Assembly: GCF_016587415.1 (NCBI RefSeq)
Contig: NZ_BNJI01000003.1
Span: forward strand, 1,178,001 to 1,242,000
Direction of reading: 5' to 3'
Length of the DNA stretch: 64,000 nucleotides
Source of the DNA: Ktedonobacter sp. SOSP1-85
Lineage (GTDB): Bacteria; Chloroflexota; Ktedonobacteria; Ktedonobacterales; Ktedonobacteraceae
The notes beneath the pieces were generated by a model. That model was not told where the DNA came from and made no database searches. It saw only the letters and a program-made list of their open reading frames with translations. Positions 25,690-34,021 of this stretch are shown piece by piece (positions within the stretch are counted from its first letter, which is position 1; every line of letters begins with the position of its first letter). Position numbers and translations under genes: made by a program.

Positions 25690-25863
25690 TCGGTAGGGAC
25701 CAGCTTTAGCGTGTCCGAACGCCATTTATGGCAGTTCGGCATAAGCCGTTATTTTGCTGATATACATGGAATAGTTAACAGAGCATGTTCCTTGGAAACG
25801 TTTTTGGCTAGCGCCGAAGTGCGATTAATCGCCTTCGGACGCGCTAAAGCTGGTCCCTACCGA
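25690..25863. repeat. Three-way-junction-like inverted-repeat element
   Basis: Outer arms of 30 nt (25690-25719 and 25834-25863) match with a single mismatch. Inside the arms sit two more hairpins, 25715-25739 (CCGAAC/GTTCGG) and 25814-25838 (CCGAAG/CTTCGG around GCGATTAATCGC), which compete for the inner end of the outer stem. About 70 unpaired bases remain between them. It has the shape of a miniature mobile element or a structured RNA. An open frame running through it looks spurious. It lies between the sedolisin terminator and the stop of a permease gene. Confidence 0.75.
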
Positions 25864-25890
25864 AATTTGTGCGTTCCCCCAGAAGTCGTG

Positions 25891-26868
25891 TTATGCCTGC
25901 TCAACTGGAATTTGTGCCTCATTGAGCTCGGGCGGCGTGGCAGGCCTCTTATCGTTCTCTAGCCTCTTCTGTTTTCTTTTGCCTCGCAGGCGTGGATTGG
26001 CGATCTCGTCAATGCCAAAGTTGATAAAGGTGAGGCCCGCACCCAGCAGGGCGATACAGAGGCCCGGCGGCAGAAACCACCACCATGCACCCAGTAACAG
26101 AGCATCGTTGTTCCCAGCCCAGTAGAGCATCGTTCCCCAGCTCACAGCCGTGATATCGCCCAGGCCCAGGAACTCCAGACCTGTCTCCGCAAGAATAGCG
26201 TAGATAATGGTACCCAGCAGTTGCGCGGCCACAATGGCGATCTCATTAGGCAAGATCTCATAAAAAATAATGCGCCAGTCGCTCTCACCACTGGCACGCG
26301 CTGATTCTATACACTCACGACTGCGCATCGAGAGCGTCTGAGCGCGCAGGACACGTGCCCCCCAGGACCAGCCGGTAACCGTGAGCACGATAACGATGGT
26401 CAATGGTCCTTTATAGGCAATAAAAGCCGCCAGCAGGATCGCCAGGGGCAGGGTAGGGAGCACGAGAAAGATATTCGTGATCATTGAGAGAATTTCATCT
26501 ACCCAACCACCATAATAGCCTGAGGCCAGCCCAATCACGATAGAAATAAGCATGGTCATAACACCAATAGCTATGCCCATGAAGACGGAGATACGCGTCC
26601 CGACAATCACCTGTGCCAACACATCCTGTCCTGTCTGGGTTGTTCCCAGCCAGTGGGAGGCTGAAGGCGGTGCCAGGCGATCCGGGCTAAAGGCATTGGG
26701 ATCCTGCGGCACAATGAGAGGTCCCACAATCGCCAGGAGTAAGAAGAAGCCCAACACAATCAGGCCAAAACTTACCTTGCGATTCTGCGTCAGTAGGCGC
26801 CAGAGGTCACTCAAGCGCAAGCTTCGAGCCGAGGGTCCGGCCGCTGTTTCACTCGTTGTTACCTGCAT
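25891..26868 (-). CDS. Oligopeptide/oligosaccharide ABC permease, DppC-type
   Basis: A 325-residue inner-membrane permease. The start at 26868 has GAGGGA seven bases before it; the ATG at 26874 is too close to that site. After a hydrophilic N-terminus and one helix (FGLIVLGFFLLLAIVGPLIV), the sequence has LAPPSASHWLGTTQTGQDVLAQVIVGTRIS, a hallmark of DppC/OppC proteins. The EAA-type cytoplasmic loop is ECIESARASGESDWRIIFYEILPN. It lies 14 nt after the DppB-type gene. No ATPase gene is adjacent. Confidence 0.9.
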   Translation of the reverse strand: MQVTTSETAAGPSARSLRLSDLWRLLTQNRKVSFGLIVLGFFLLLAIVGPLIVPQDPNAFSPDRLAPPSASHWLGTTQTGQDVLAQVIVGTRISVFMGIAIGVMTMLISIVIGLASGYYGGWVDEILSMITNIFLVLPTLPLAILLAAFIAYKGPLTIVIVLTVTGWSWGARVLRAQTLSMRSRECIESARASGESDWRIIFYEILPNEIAIVAAQLLGTIIYAILAETGLEFLGLGDITAVSWGTMLYWAGNNDALLLGAWWWFLPPGLCIALLGAGLTFINFGIDEIANPRLRGKRKQKRLENDKRPATPPELNEAQIPVEQA

Positions 26869-26882
26869 ATACATTTCCCTCT

Positions 26883-27869
26883 CTAGCTTCTACTTATGCG
26901 CACACGTGGGTCGAGCACAACATAGAGCGCATCCGCCATGAGATTCGCCGCCAGCACGGCCACCGTAATTACCAGGAAAATTCCCTGCAAGAGCGCGTAA
27001 TCCAGGTTATCCACCGCCTGCAAGATGGCAAAGCCAATCCCAGGATAGGAGAAGACAATCTCGGTCAAAAGCGAGCCGCTAACGACAAATCCCAGCGAGA
27101 GCGCAAAGGCAGTAATATTGGGTAAAATGGCGTTGCGGGCGGCATAGGAGAACATGACCCGCCAGGGCGAGAGACCTTTGGCCTCCGCCATCAGCACGTA
27201 GTCCTCGGCCAGCGTCGTAACCATGGCATTACGCATACCCAGCAGCCAGCCAGCTAGCGAGCCAATAATAATCGTCAAGGCAGGGAGAACGGCATACCAG
27301 GCCGCGCTCAGGATAAAATCGAGGTTCCAGCCTGGATCGGCTACGTCCGAGTCATAGCCGCCATGAATGGGAAACCAGTTCAGCTGAGAGCCAAGCACAT
27401 AGAGCAGCACCAGTGCTAGCCAGAAATAGGGGATTGCCGAGATAAAAGTAAAGAAGGGCGAGAGTACCACATCCATCAGCGAGCCACGCCGCCAAACAAC
27501 AATGATGCCCAGTAATGTGCCAATAACAAAGCTGATAACGAGGGCCGTCCCCACCAGAACCAGCGTCCAGGGCAACTCTTGCATGATTACCTCAGAGACT
27601 GGAGTTGGCAGGTAGGTAATGGACGTCCCTAGATTTCCATGCATCAGATTATTTATGTATTGTCCATACTGCGACCAGAGCGAGTCATGGTTGACGCCCA
27701 GAGAGATCTCCAATGCGTGCTGGGCCTGCGGCGACAACTTACCACGCATGCGTGACATCATAGCGCTGGCTGGATTGCCTGGCGAGAGATGTGGAATGAG
27801 AAAATTGAGCGTGACCGATGCCCACAGGGCCAGGATGTAGAAGATAATACGGCGAAGCATATGGCGCAT
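26883..27869 (-). CDS. Oligopeptide/oligosaccharide ABC permease, DppB-type
   Basis: A 328-residue permease with six helices. The N-terminus (RIIFYILALWASVTLNFLIP) and HLSPGNPA are typical of DppB/OppB. The cytoplasmic EAA loop is DYVLMAEAKGLSPWRVMFSY followed by ARNAILP. It partners with the DppC-type permease downstream and the family-5 binding protein upstream on the minus strand. AAGGGGG lies before the start. Confidence 0.9.
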   Translation of the reverse strand: MRHMLRRIIFYILALWASVTLNFLIPHLSPGNPASAMMSRMRGKLSPQAQHALEISLGVNHDSLWSQYGQYINNLMHGNLGTSITYLPTPVSEVIMQELPWTLVLVGTALVISFVIGTLLGIIVVWRRGSLMDVVLSPFFTFISAIPYFWLALVLLYVLGSQLNWFPIHGGYDSDVADPGWNLDFILSAAWYAVLPALTIIIGSLAGWLLGMRNAMVTTLAEDYVLMAEAKGLSPWRVMFSYAARNAILPNITAFALSLGFVVSGSLLTEIVFSYPGIGFAILQAVDNLDYALLQGIFLVITVAVLAANLMADALYVVLDPRVRISRS

Positions 27870-28021
27870 GCCTGCCCCCTTCTAGATGAAAAAATCACCA
27901 TACAAAAAGCCTTGTCACATGCAGAGAACACTACCAATAGGGGACCGGGCTGAGCGGCCATCAGCGACCCAACCCGGTATGTAAACGCTATGTTGATATA
28001 GCGTCCATAAGCTCGAAATGC

Positions 28022-29704
28022 CTACTCAACCGGGTGCAGGTTAAGCACAACATACTCGATATCTGGATAGGTGGCCGTGCCAGGGGCCGCATAGGGATGC
28101 TGCGCGTCAGGCCAGCCCGTGAACTTCTTAGTACTGTATTGATACCAGTACGGCTCATTGGTCAGGGGAATGCTGGGCAGTTGCTCGACCATGATCTTCT
28201 GCAAGGCCTGAATGGCCTGTTTCTGCGCGTTGGGATCGGTCGATGAGGCATATTGATCCAGCAATTTATCCGTATGGGGATCGTTCCAGCGCTCATAGTT
28301 CGAGGGTGCGGCCTGGCCATTGGGCGCGCTATTAGTGCTCCTGAGCAAACCATCAAAGATGTAGTAGGGGGTCGGGCCGGGATTGGTCCAGAGCATCGCC
28401 AGGTCATAGTTGCCCTTCTGCAAGGCATCGTAGTATGCATCAAAGGCGATGGTATTGACCGTCACCTTAATGCCGATAGCCTGCAAATTACTCGCTATAA
28501 GCTGACAATCAGTAATCCAATCGGTATAGCCGCTGACAACATTGAGGTTGAAGGTCAGCTTCTTCCCCTGTTTGTCGGCATATATGCCGTCTCCACCCTT
28601 GCTAAAGCCAGCGCTCTCCAATAGCTGTTGTGCCTTCGCGGCATCCACCGAAAAGGACAGCCCGCCATACTCAGGCGCCGTATAGTCTTTATTGGCGGGA
28701 AGGATCAGCGTCGGACTGGCGGCGGGTTCATAGCCACTCTCGCCAACCTTATTCAACTGGTCACGATTGATAGCATCGCTGATCGCCTGGCGCACCGGGA
28801 GCTGGTTGAAGGGGTACTTTGTGATGTTCATGAAGAGCATGACCACGTCACTGGAAGGGAACCAGTAATGATTATGCACTGGATCGAGCTTGATGTATGT
28901 TTTCTCAATATCGGGAATATAGAGGTTGGTCCAGTCGATCTCGCCCTTTTGAAGAGCCAGTTCAGCACTGGTATTGGAGTTATAAGCTGGAATCTTTAGT
29001 TCGCTTACCTCGGGTTTACCAGGTTTCCAGAACCTGGAATTCTTGCTCAGGGTCACCAACTGAGGCGTGAAGGATTTCAGCACAAAGGGACCGGTGCCAA
29101 CGGGATTAGGATCGGCATACTGTGACGGATCTCCCTTCACAGCAGACCAGACATGCTTGGGTAGAATATAGGTCTGTCCACCTAGATACCAGATAATGGG
29201 ATAGTAGGGTGCGTTCAAGGTCACCGTCACGGTGCTACTATCGGGCGCGACAACGTCTTTGAAGCGAGACGAGATACCACTGACATCAATCGAGGGGTTC
29301 TGCTTGATCAGATTGAGGGTAAATACGACATCATCGCTAGTAAAGGGCTGACCATCCGACCACTTTACATCTTTGCGCAGGTGGAAGGTAATGCTCGTAG
29401 CATCGCTGGCAAGGTCATAGCTCTGGGCCAGCCAGGGTTTAATGTCGCCATTGAGGCGATTAAAATACAACAACGTCTCATAGATCATACCCGGTGTGCC
29501 GCTGATCACGCTGGATGAGTAAGGGTTGAAATTCCGTGTGTAATCTCCGCCGGCATTCGCCAGCATCGTCAAGGATGTGCTTTTGTTGCTTTTGCTTGTG
29601 GTGCTACCACCACAAGCAACAAACAAGAGAGAGAGCAGCATGAGCAGAGAGAGGCATGCCATCGTGGTTCTGCTCTTGCGCGTCAGCAAATTAGTGTGTG
29701 CCAC
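28022..29704 (-). CDS. ABC substrate-binding lipoprotein, family 5
   Basis: A 560-residue extracellular binding lipoprotein. The start is GTG 29704 with AGGAGG six bases upstream. The lipobox LLFVAC gives a lipidated Cys31. Family-5 hallmarks follow: IYETLLYFNRLNGDIKPWLAQSY, ITFHLRKDVKWSDGQPFTSDDVVFTL, GTGPFVLKSF. These proteins bind peptides, nickel, or oligosaccharides such as cellobiose. A LacI-family regulator transcribed divergently favours a sugar ligand, but this is inference. Confidence 0.92.
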   Translation of the reverse strand: MAHTNLLTRKSRTTMACLSLLMLLSLLFVACGGSTTSKSNKSTSLTMLANAGGDYTRNFNPYSSSVISGTPGMIYETLLYFNRLNGDIKPWLAQSYDLASDATSITFHLRKDVKWSDGQPFTSDDVVFTLNLIKQNPSIDVSGISSRFKDVVAPDSSTVTVTLNAPYYPIIWYLGGQTYILPKHVWSAVKGDPSQYADPNPVGTGPFVLKSFTPQLVTLSKNSRFWKPGKPEVSELKIPAYNSNTSAELALQKGEIDWTNLYIPDIEKTYIKLDPVHNHYWFPSSDVVMLFMNITKYPFNQLPVRQAISDAINRDQLNKVGESGYEPAASPTLILPANKDYTAPEYGGLSFSVDAAKAQQLLESAGFSKGGDGIYADKQGKKLTFNLNVVSGYTDWITDCQLIASNLQAIGIKVTVNTIAFDAYYDALQKGNYDLAMLWTNPGPTPYYIFDGLLRSTNSAPNGQAAPSNYERWNDPHTDKLLDQYASSTDPNAQKQAIQALQKIMVEQLPSIPLTNEPYWYQYSTKKFTGWPDAQHPYAAPGTATYPDIEYVVLNLHPVE

Positions 29705-29797
29705 CAGACACCTCCTGAAGCGACTGAGAAATACGCTCAGCTAAACAGAGTAGACAAAACGCCAATGAACCTCTTGCGCTATATTAATGATGAAATA

Positions 29798-29826
29798 ACT
29801 ATGTATCATTTTTACGCTCTTGTCAA
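29798..29826 (-). promoter_or_regulatory. Promoter of the binding-protein operon
   Basis: On the minus strand TTGACA (29821-29826), a 17-nt spacer and CATAGT (29798-29803). An ATGAT-N13-ATCAT dyad overlaps the -10 region and could be the operator of the divergent LacI-type regulator. Confidence 0.55.
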
Positions 29827-29976
29827 TATTAACCCTTCTCAAATATAGTAATATACATAGCGCCGTGCTGCTTCCAAAGCCATTTTATTTAAAATACAAA
29901 ATCTGCTACATTCACTTCCGCTATCCATAGTAAAAATATGTTTTGGGCTCAAATAGCAAAACACTATGTTCATACA

Positions 29977-30005
29977 TTGACTTTAAGGTGAAATTTGCTT
30001 ATCAT
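29977..30005 (+). promoter_or_regulatory. Promoter of the LacI-family regulator
   Basis: TTGACT at 29977-29982, a 17-nt spacer and TATCAT at 30000-30005, about 48 nt before the GTG start at 30054. The 349-nt divergent region 29705-30053 contains this, the opposing promoter and no gene. Confidence 0.6.
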
Positions 30006-30053
30006 ACTTTCATGAACTTATTGCGCATCATTTTTGCCGGAAAGTAGGAGAAT

Positions 30054-31133
30054 GTGACAAGCTCAGTAACCGCCAGGGATGTCGCTAAACTGGCTGAAGT
30101 TTCCGTGGGAACCGTATCACGGGTCTTCAACAACCACAGCAACGTCAGTGAAGAGATTCGGCAACGTGTCCTCAAGGTAGCGGCCGAACTGGGCTACTAC
30201 CGGAACACGGGGGGACAGGCAATCTTACCGCGTACACAAAACAGGATATTGAAAGAGGTAGGCTTTCTCTATTGCTCAAGCATTGAGCCAACTCCTGCCA
30301 CGATGGACCCCTACTGGGCGCCAATATTTCACGGCGTTGAAAGCGCTTCCCGGCCCTCAAATATTAAAATCACCTACCGCACCATCACCGATATTTACCT
30401 CAACCCGGCTCTGCTGACAACCGTTCTGTATGAGATGCGCCTGGGAGGTATCATCCTGGTTGGACAGGCCAATGCTCAGACCATCGCGGCCATTCATGCT
30501 ACACATACACCGGTCGTCCAGGTGGACAACTATGTCGCGGACCTGCCCACACCAATTGATACGATCCTGCCCGATAATCTCCAGGGTGCCCGGCTGGCTA
30601 TGGATCATCTCTTTGAACGGGGACACCAGCAGATCGCTTTTATTGGCGGTCCAACACTTCCCGGACCCGCGCCCGCACAACAGATTTACTCCATTCAACA
30701 ACGCTGGATGTGCTACTGTATGGCCTTCCTCGACCGCAAGGTGCCCATCAACTTTGCTCTCGTGGAGGCTGGTAATCTTACGATGGAGGGAGGGTATGCG
30801 GCCTGCAAACGCTTACTCGAGCGTGAGGTTACCTTCAGCGCGATCTTCTGCGCAGATGATATTACGGCCATTGGCGCCATGAAAGCCCTGCGCGAGGCTG
30901 GCTGCCGGATACCAGGCGATGTCTCACTGATTGGCTTCGATGACATCGAGTTGGGACAACACGTCACCCCTGCTCTCACAACAATCCGCGTCGATACTAC
31001 TACGATGGGAACTATCGCCCTACATACGTTAATCGAACGGGCAAATAATCCTGAGGCTCCCTATATAACCCGGCTGATAGGCACAGAACTGGTGATACGA
31101 GAATCGGTGGCTCCGCCTCAGCACTCACGCTGA
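30054..31133 (+). CDS. LacI-family transcriptional regulator
   Basis: A 359-residue repressor-type protein starting at GTG 30054, close to an AGGAG. The LacI helix-turn-helix is unmistakable: TARDVAKLAEVSVGTVSRVF, then NNHSNVSEEIRQRVLKVAAELGY. The hinge leads into a periplasmic-binding-like effector domain with GTELVIRESV at the end and ISLIGFDDIELGQH-type core (here VSLIGFDDIE). It is divergent from the family-5 ABC uptake operon, its obvious target. The effector is probably a sugar. Confidence 0.92.
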   Translation: MTSSVTARDVAKLAEVSVGTVSRVFNNHSNVSEEIRQRVLKVAAELGYYRNTGGQAILPRTQNRILKEVGFLYCSSIEPTPATMDPYWAPIFHGVESASRPSNIKITYRTITDIYLNPALLTTVLYEMRLGGIILVGQANAQTIAAIHATHTPVVQVDNYVADLPTPIDTILPDNLQGARLAMDHLFERGHQQIAFIGGPTLPGPAPAQQIYSIQQRWMCYCMAFLDRKVPINFALVEAGNLTMEGGYAACKRLLEREVTFSAIFCADDITAIGAMKALREAGCRIPGDVSLIGFDDIELGQHVTPALTTIRVDTTTMGTIALHTLIERANNPEAPYITRLIGTELVIRESVAPPQHSR

Positions 31134-31192
31134 ACAATGTAGTATGCTATGCAAGAAGGATCCATTTTATTTCTCGTCAGAAGGAGTAGGAC

Positions 31193-31849
31193 ATGTCATT
31201 ACTCGACCTCTCGCCCGACCAGCTACTCACCACCACGCGCTCAGTACGTAAGCGGCTCGACTTCTCACGCCCCGTTGAGCCAGAGATCCTGCAAGAATGC
31301 CTGGAGATCGCGCTCCAAGCACCAACTGGCAGCAATATGCAGTCCTGGCACTTCGTCATGGTGGATGACGCGCAGAAGAAGGCTGCCCTGGCCGAGCTTT
31401 ATCGCCGCAGCTACAAGGACTACCGCCAGGCCACTGCTGCCACGTCAGGTACGGCCTTCGCTAATAATCCCGAGCGCGGTCGTGTGCAGGAGCGCGTCGG
31501 CAACTCGGCGGACTACCTGGCCGAGCATATGCACGAGGTTCCCGTCATGCTCATCCCCTGCTTCCGTGGCCGCACCGATAACCTGCCGAGTGGCATTCAG
31601 GCCAGTATCTGGGGCTCAATCCTGCCCGCCGCCTGGAGCTTTATGCTCGCCGCGCGCGCCCGTGGCCTGGGCAGCGCCTGGACCACCCTCCACCTTACCT
31701 ATGAGAAAGAGGCCGCCGACATCCTCGATATCCCCTACAACAAAATCACGCAGGCCGCACTCTTACCCATCGCCTATACCCTCGGCACCGACTTTAAGCC
31801 CGCCCCCCGCGAGCCGCTAAGCAAAATCCTGCACTGGAACCAGTGGTAA
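31193..31849 (+). CDS. Nitroreductase-family flavoprotein
   Basis: A 218-residue FMN-dependent enzyme. The N-terminal FMN-phosphate site is seen in TTRSVRKRLDFSRPV, and EIALQAPTGSNMQSWHFVMV gives the second flavin contact. GLGSAWTTLHL, near residue 160, is the usual C-terminal flavin-binding stretch. Such enzymes reduce nitro compounds, quinones or enones with NAD(P)H; the in vivo substrate is unknown. AGAAGGAG lies upstream of the ATG. The stop is followed after 7 nt by a 36-bp palindrome. Confidence 0.88.
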   Translation: MSLLDLSPDQLLTTTRSVRKRLDFSRPVEPEILQECLEIALQAPTGSNMQSWHFVMVDDAQKKAALAELYRRSYKDYRQATAATSGTAFANNPERGRVQERVGNSADYLAEHMHEVPVMLIPCFRGRTDNLPSGIQASIWGSILPAAWSFMLAARARGLGSAWTTLHLTYEKEAADILDIPYNKITQAALLPIAYTLGTDFKPAPREPLSKILHWNQW

Positions 31850-31856
31850 GCTCTAG

Positions 31857-31935
31857 AATATGAGGGAAGAAGGAGCTCTCAGTACATAGGGGCTATATAC
31901 CCCTATGTACTGAGAGCTCCTTCTTCCCTCATATT
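31857..31935. repeat. 36-bp palindrome overlapping a gene 3' end
   Basis: The longest stem seen: perfect arms 31857-31892 and 31900-31935 with a 7-nt loop. The right arm contains the last ten codons and the TAG stop (31903-31905) of the minus-strand membrane-protein gene. The left arm starts eight bases after the nitroreductase stop. Confidence 0.9.
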
Positions 31936-32547
31936 TAATCGTTCGTTGATTATCTTCGCTAGCGCGGTGATGGGCACACGCAGCATTTTGCCGCTGGTGG
32001 CTACTACATAGGCGCTTTTGGCTGGCGGGATGCGATAGCGTCTGTAAAGCTCTTCGACCTGGTAGCGCAATTCACATATCTGCTCCCAGCGGAGCGCGGC
32101 CTCTACCCTCTCGCGCCCCCTGAGCAAGAGAAAGCCCTCCGCGCAGATATAGGCTCGCTCCTGCTTGACCAGGAAATTAATCACATTCACCAGCAGAACA
32201 CCTGCGCTCACAACAAGCAGCGCCCCCAGCACCAGCAGAAATATGTAGCTCCAGTGCGAGCGCGCCCATAACTCCAAATCAATCACACTTCCATCACGCT
32301 CAAAAACCGCGTCGAAGCGCCTAAATGGTCCCAGCACGTAGAGACTGCCCTGGTGGTCACCAAAATAGTAAAATAGCAATGGGCTGGTGTATAGGACAAG
32401 CTGATACCCGCCATAGAGAGCAGGCAACGCAAATAACAGGCTTAGAAGCGTTCGACGCACGCCTCCGCGCCGGAAGCAAAACTGAGGCGCACCCAGGCGA
32501 TACTTCTCCGCCAGGCGATAGGCCTCCAATGGCAATGGTCGCACCAC
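31903..32547 (-). CDS. Two-helix membrane protein, unknown function
   Basis: A 214-residue protein that I do not recognise with certainty. Two long helices (about 36-58 and 99-123, the latter SYIFLLVLGALLVVSAGVLLV) flank an external loop, and a cytoplasmic region of about 85 residues contains YICAEGFLLLRGRERVEAALRWEQI, a beta-rich pattern similar to PH-like domains in membrane proteins of this phylum. The last residues (MREEGALST) are encoded by an arm of the palindrome. No partner gene is evident. Confidence 0.6.
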   Translation of the reverse strand: MVRPLPLEAYRLAEKYRLGAPQFCFRRGGVRRTLLSLLFALPALYGGYQLVLYTSPLLFYYFGDHQGSLYVLGPFRRFDAVFERDGSVIDLELWARSHWSYIFLLVLGALLVVSAGVLLVNVINFLVKQERAYICAEGFLLLRGRERVEAALRWEQICELRYQVEELYRRYRIPPAKSAYVVATSGKMLRVPITALAKIINERLNMREEGALST

Positions 32548-32614
32548 TATTGCCTCCTCAAAAAATAAAACACTGAATAAGCTCTTGTGTACAAGACACT
32601 ATAACATGAAATGG

Positions 32615-32657
32615 GGTATGTGTGGTGGTCTGGCTGCACCAGACCACCACACATACC
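32615..32657. repeat. Palindrome, family C-like
   Basis: Perfect 19-nt arms (32615-32633 and 32639-32657), 5-nt loop, between the start of the minus-strand membrane protein gene and cobT. The inner part (GTGGTGGTCTGG) resembles the stems at 51349 and 56542. Confidence 0.7.
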
Positions 32658-32775
32658 TTACTCGGTAACACTGTAGGCGCGAAAATCCCTCTGGGAAGGA
32701 TTTCGTTCTCCTTTGTGCGGTATAATAACAGACATCTATTTTGTACTTATGAGATATATACGAGAGGATTTTTCT

Positions 32776-33840
32776 ATGTCTATAGAGCAGATTCAAGAGC
32801 GGCTCGCGTTGGTGCAGCCACTCGATAAAGAGGCCATGCAACAGGCTGCGCAGCACCAGCAACAGCTTACTAAGCCAGCGGGGAGCCTTGGTCGCCTCGA
32901 AGAGATCGCCGTGCGCCTGGCTGGCATTCAGGGTACACCTCTACCACACATCCAGCAGAAGAGCGTGATCGTGATGGCAGGCGACCACGGGGTAACGCGT
33001 GAGGGCGTCAGCGCCTATCCCGCCGAGGTGACGCCTCAGATGGTACTCAACTTTCTCGCTGGGGGCGCGGCCATCAATGCCCTGGCGCGCCAGGCCCAGG
33101 CCGAGGTCGTCATTGTCGATATCGGCGTGGCCGCTCCCCTGACACATCCTCAACTTATTTCGCGCAAGGTAGCCCCGGGCAGTGCCAATATGGCCGAGGG
33201 GCCTGCCCTGACCCGTGAGCAACTATTTGAGGCCTTTCAGGTAGGCTTTGAGGTCCTGGATGCCACCGCTGAGAAGGGTTGCGATCTCATCGCGATTGGC
33301 GAGATGGGTATCGGTAATACTACCGCCGCCAGTGCTATCAGTGCCACGCTCCTGCGCCAGCCTGTTGATACCCTCACCGGTCATGGCACTGGTATCAGCG
33401 CCGAACAGCGCCAGCACAAGGTTCGCGTGCTCGAGCGCGCGCTTGAACTTAACCAGCCTGATCCCAACGATGCTCTGGATGTTCTGGCTAAGGTTGGCGG
33501 CCTGGAGATCGCGGGCCTTACCGGCGTTATTATTGCCGCCGCCGCGCGCCGCATTCCCGTCTTGATCGATGGCTTTATCTCTAGCTCGGCCGCTCTTGCC
33601 GCCTGCGCGCTCAATCCCGCTATCCGCAACTATCTTTTTGCCGGTCACACCTCGGTTGAACCCGGCCACCGCCTGATCCTTGAGTATCTTCAGCTTCAAC
33701 CCCTCCTCAATCTAAATATGCGCCTCGGCGAGGGCACGGGCGCGGTGCTCGCCATGCACATCCTCGAGGCCGCGCTCCACACCCATAACGAGATGGCCAC
33801 CTTCGCCCAGGCCGGCGTCTCCGAAAAAGAAGAGGGATAA
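32776..33840 (+). CDS. cobT: Nicotinate-nucleotide:dimethylbenzimidazole phosphoribosyltransferase CobT
   Basis: A 354-residue enzyme that makes alpha-ribazole phosphate for the lower ligand of cobalamin. The start at 32776 has GAGAGGA seven bases upstream; the longer frame from 32713 lacks this. Recognisable motifs are KPAGSLGRLEEIA, MAGDHGVTREGVSAYP, AIGEMGIGNTTAASA and the C-terminal RLGEGTGAVLAMHIL with the catalytic glutamate. No other cobalamin gene is adjacent, but the cobalt-type importer at 7282-10324 would supply metal. The stop codon lies inside a palindrome arm. Confidence 0.93.
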   Translation: MSIEQIQERLALVQPLDKEAMQQAAQHQQQLTKPAGSLGRLEEIAVRLAGIQGTPLPHIQQKSVIVMAGDHGVTREGVSAYPAEVTPQMVLNFLAGGAAINALARQAQAEVVIVDIGVAAPLTHPQLISRKVAPGSANMAEGPALTREQLFEAFQVGFEVLDATAEKGCDLIAIGEMGIGNTTAASAISATLLRQPVDTLTGHGTGISAEQRQHKVRVLERALELNQPDPNDALDVLAKVGGLEIAGLTGVIIAAAARRIPVLIDGFISSSAALAACALNPAIRNYLFAGHTSVEPGHRLILEYLQLQPLLNLNMRLGEGTGAVLAMHILEAALHTHNEMATFAQAGVSEKEEG

Positions 33841-33894
33841 GATATTGGTATAGTTGGCGGACAACTGCCCGCCAACTATACCAATATCTTATCC
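33835..33894. repeat. Palindrome containing the cobT stop codon
   Basis: Perfect 26-nt arms (33835-33860 and 33869-33894), 8-nt loop. The TAA of cobT (33838-33840) lies in the left arm, so the last codons of cobT are mirrored in the right arm. No T-tract follows. Confidence 0.85.
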
Positions 33895-34021
33895 GTGTAT
33901 TTAAAATGTATAAAGTATTGTGAAACGCAACTATTTCACAACCAGACTGTAACTTCAAGCTATTGCCTGAATAGCACCTTTCGCCAATAATGGGGAGCAA
34001 TTGGACGAAAGGATCAAAGTA

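Noticed and set aside
25561..25962. 133-codon frame across the structured element
   Set aside because: It crosses inverted repeats and a terminator, has no plausible ribosome site and its product shows no domain.
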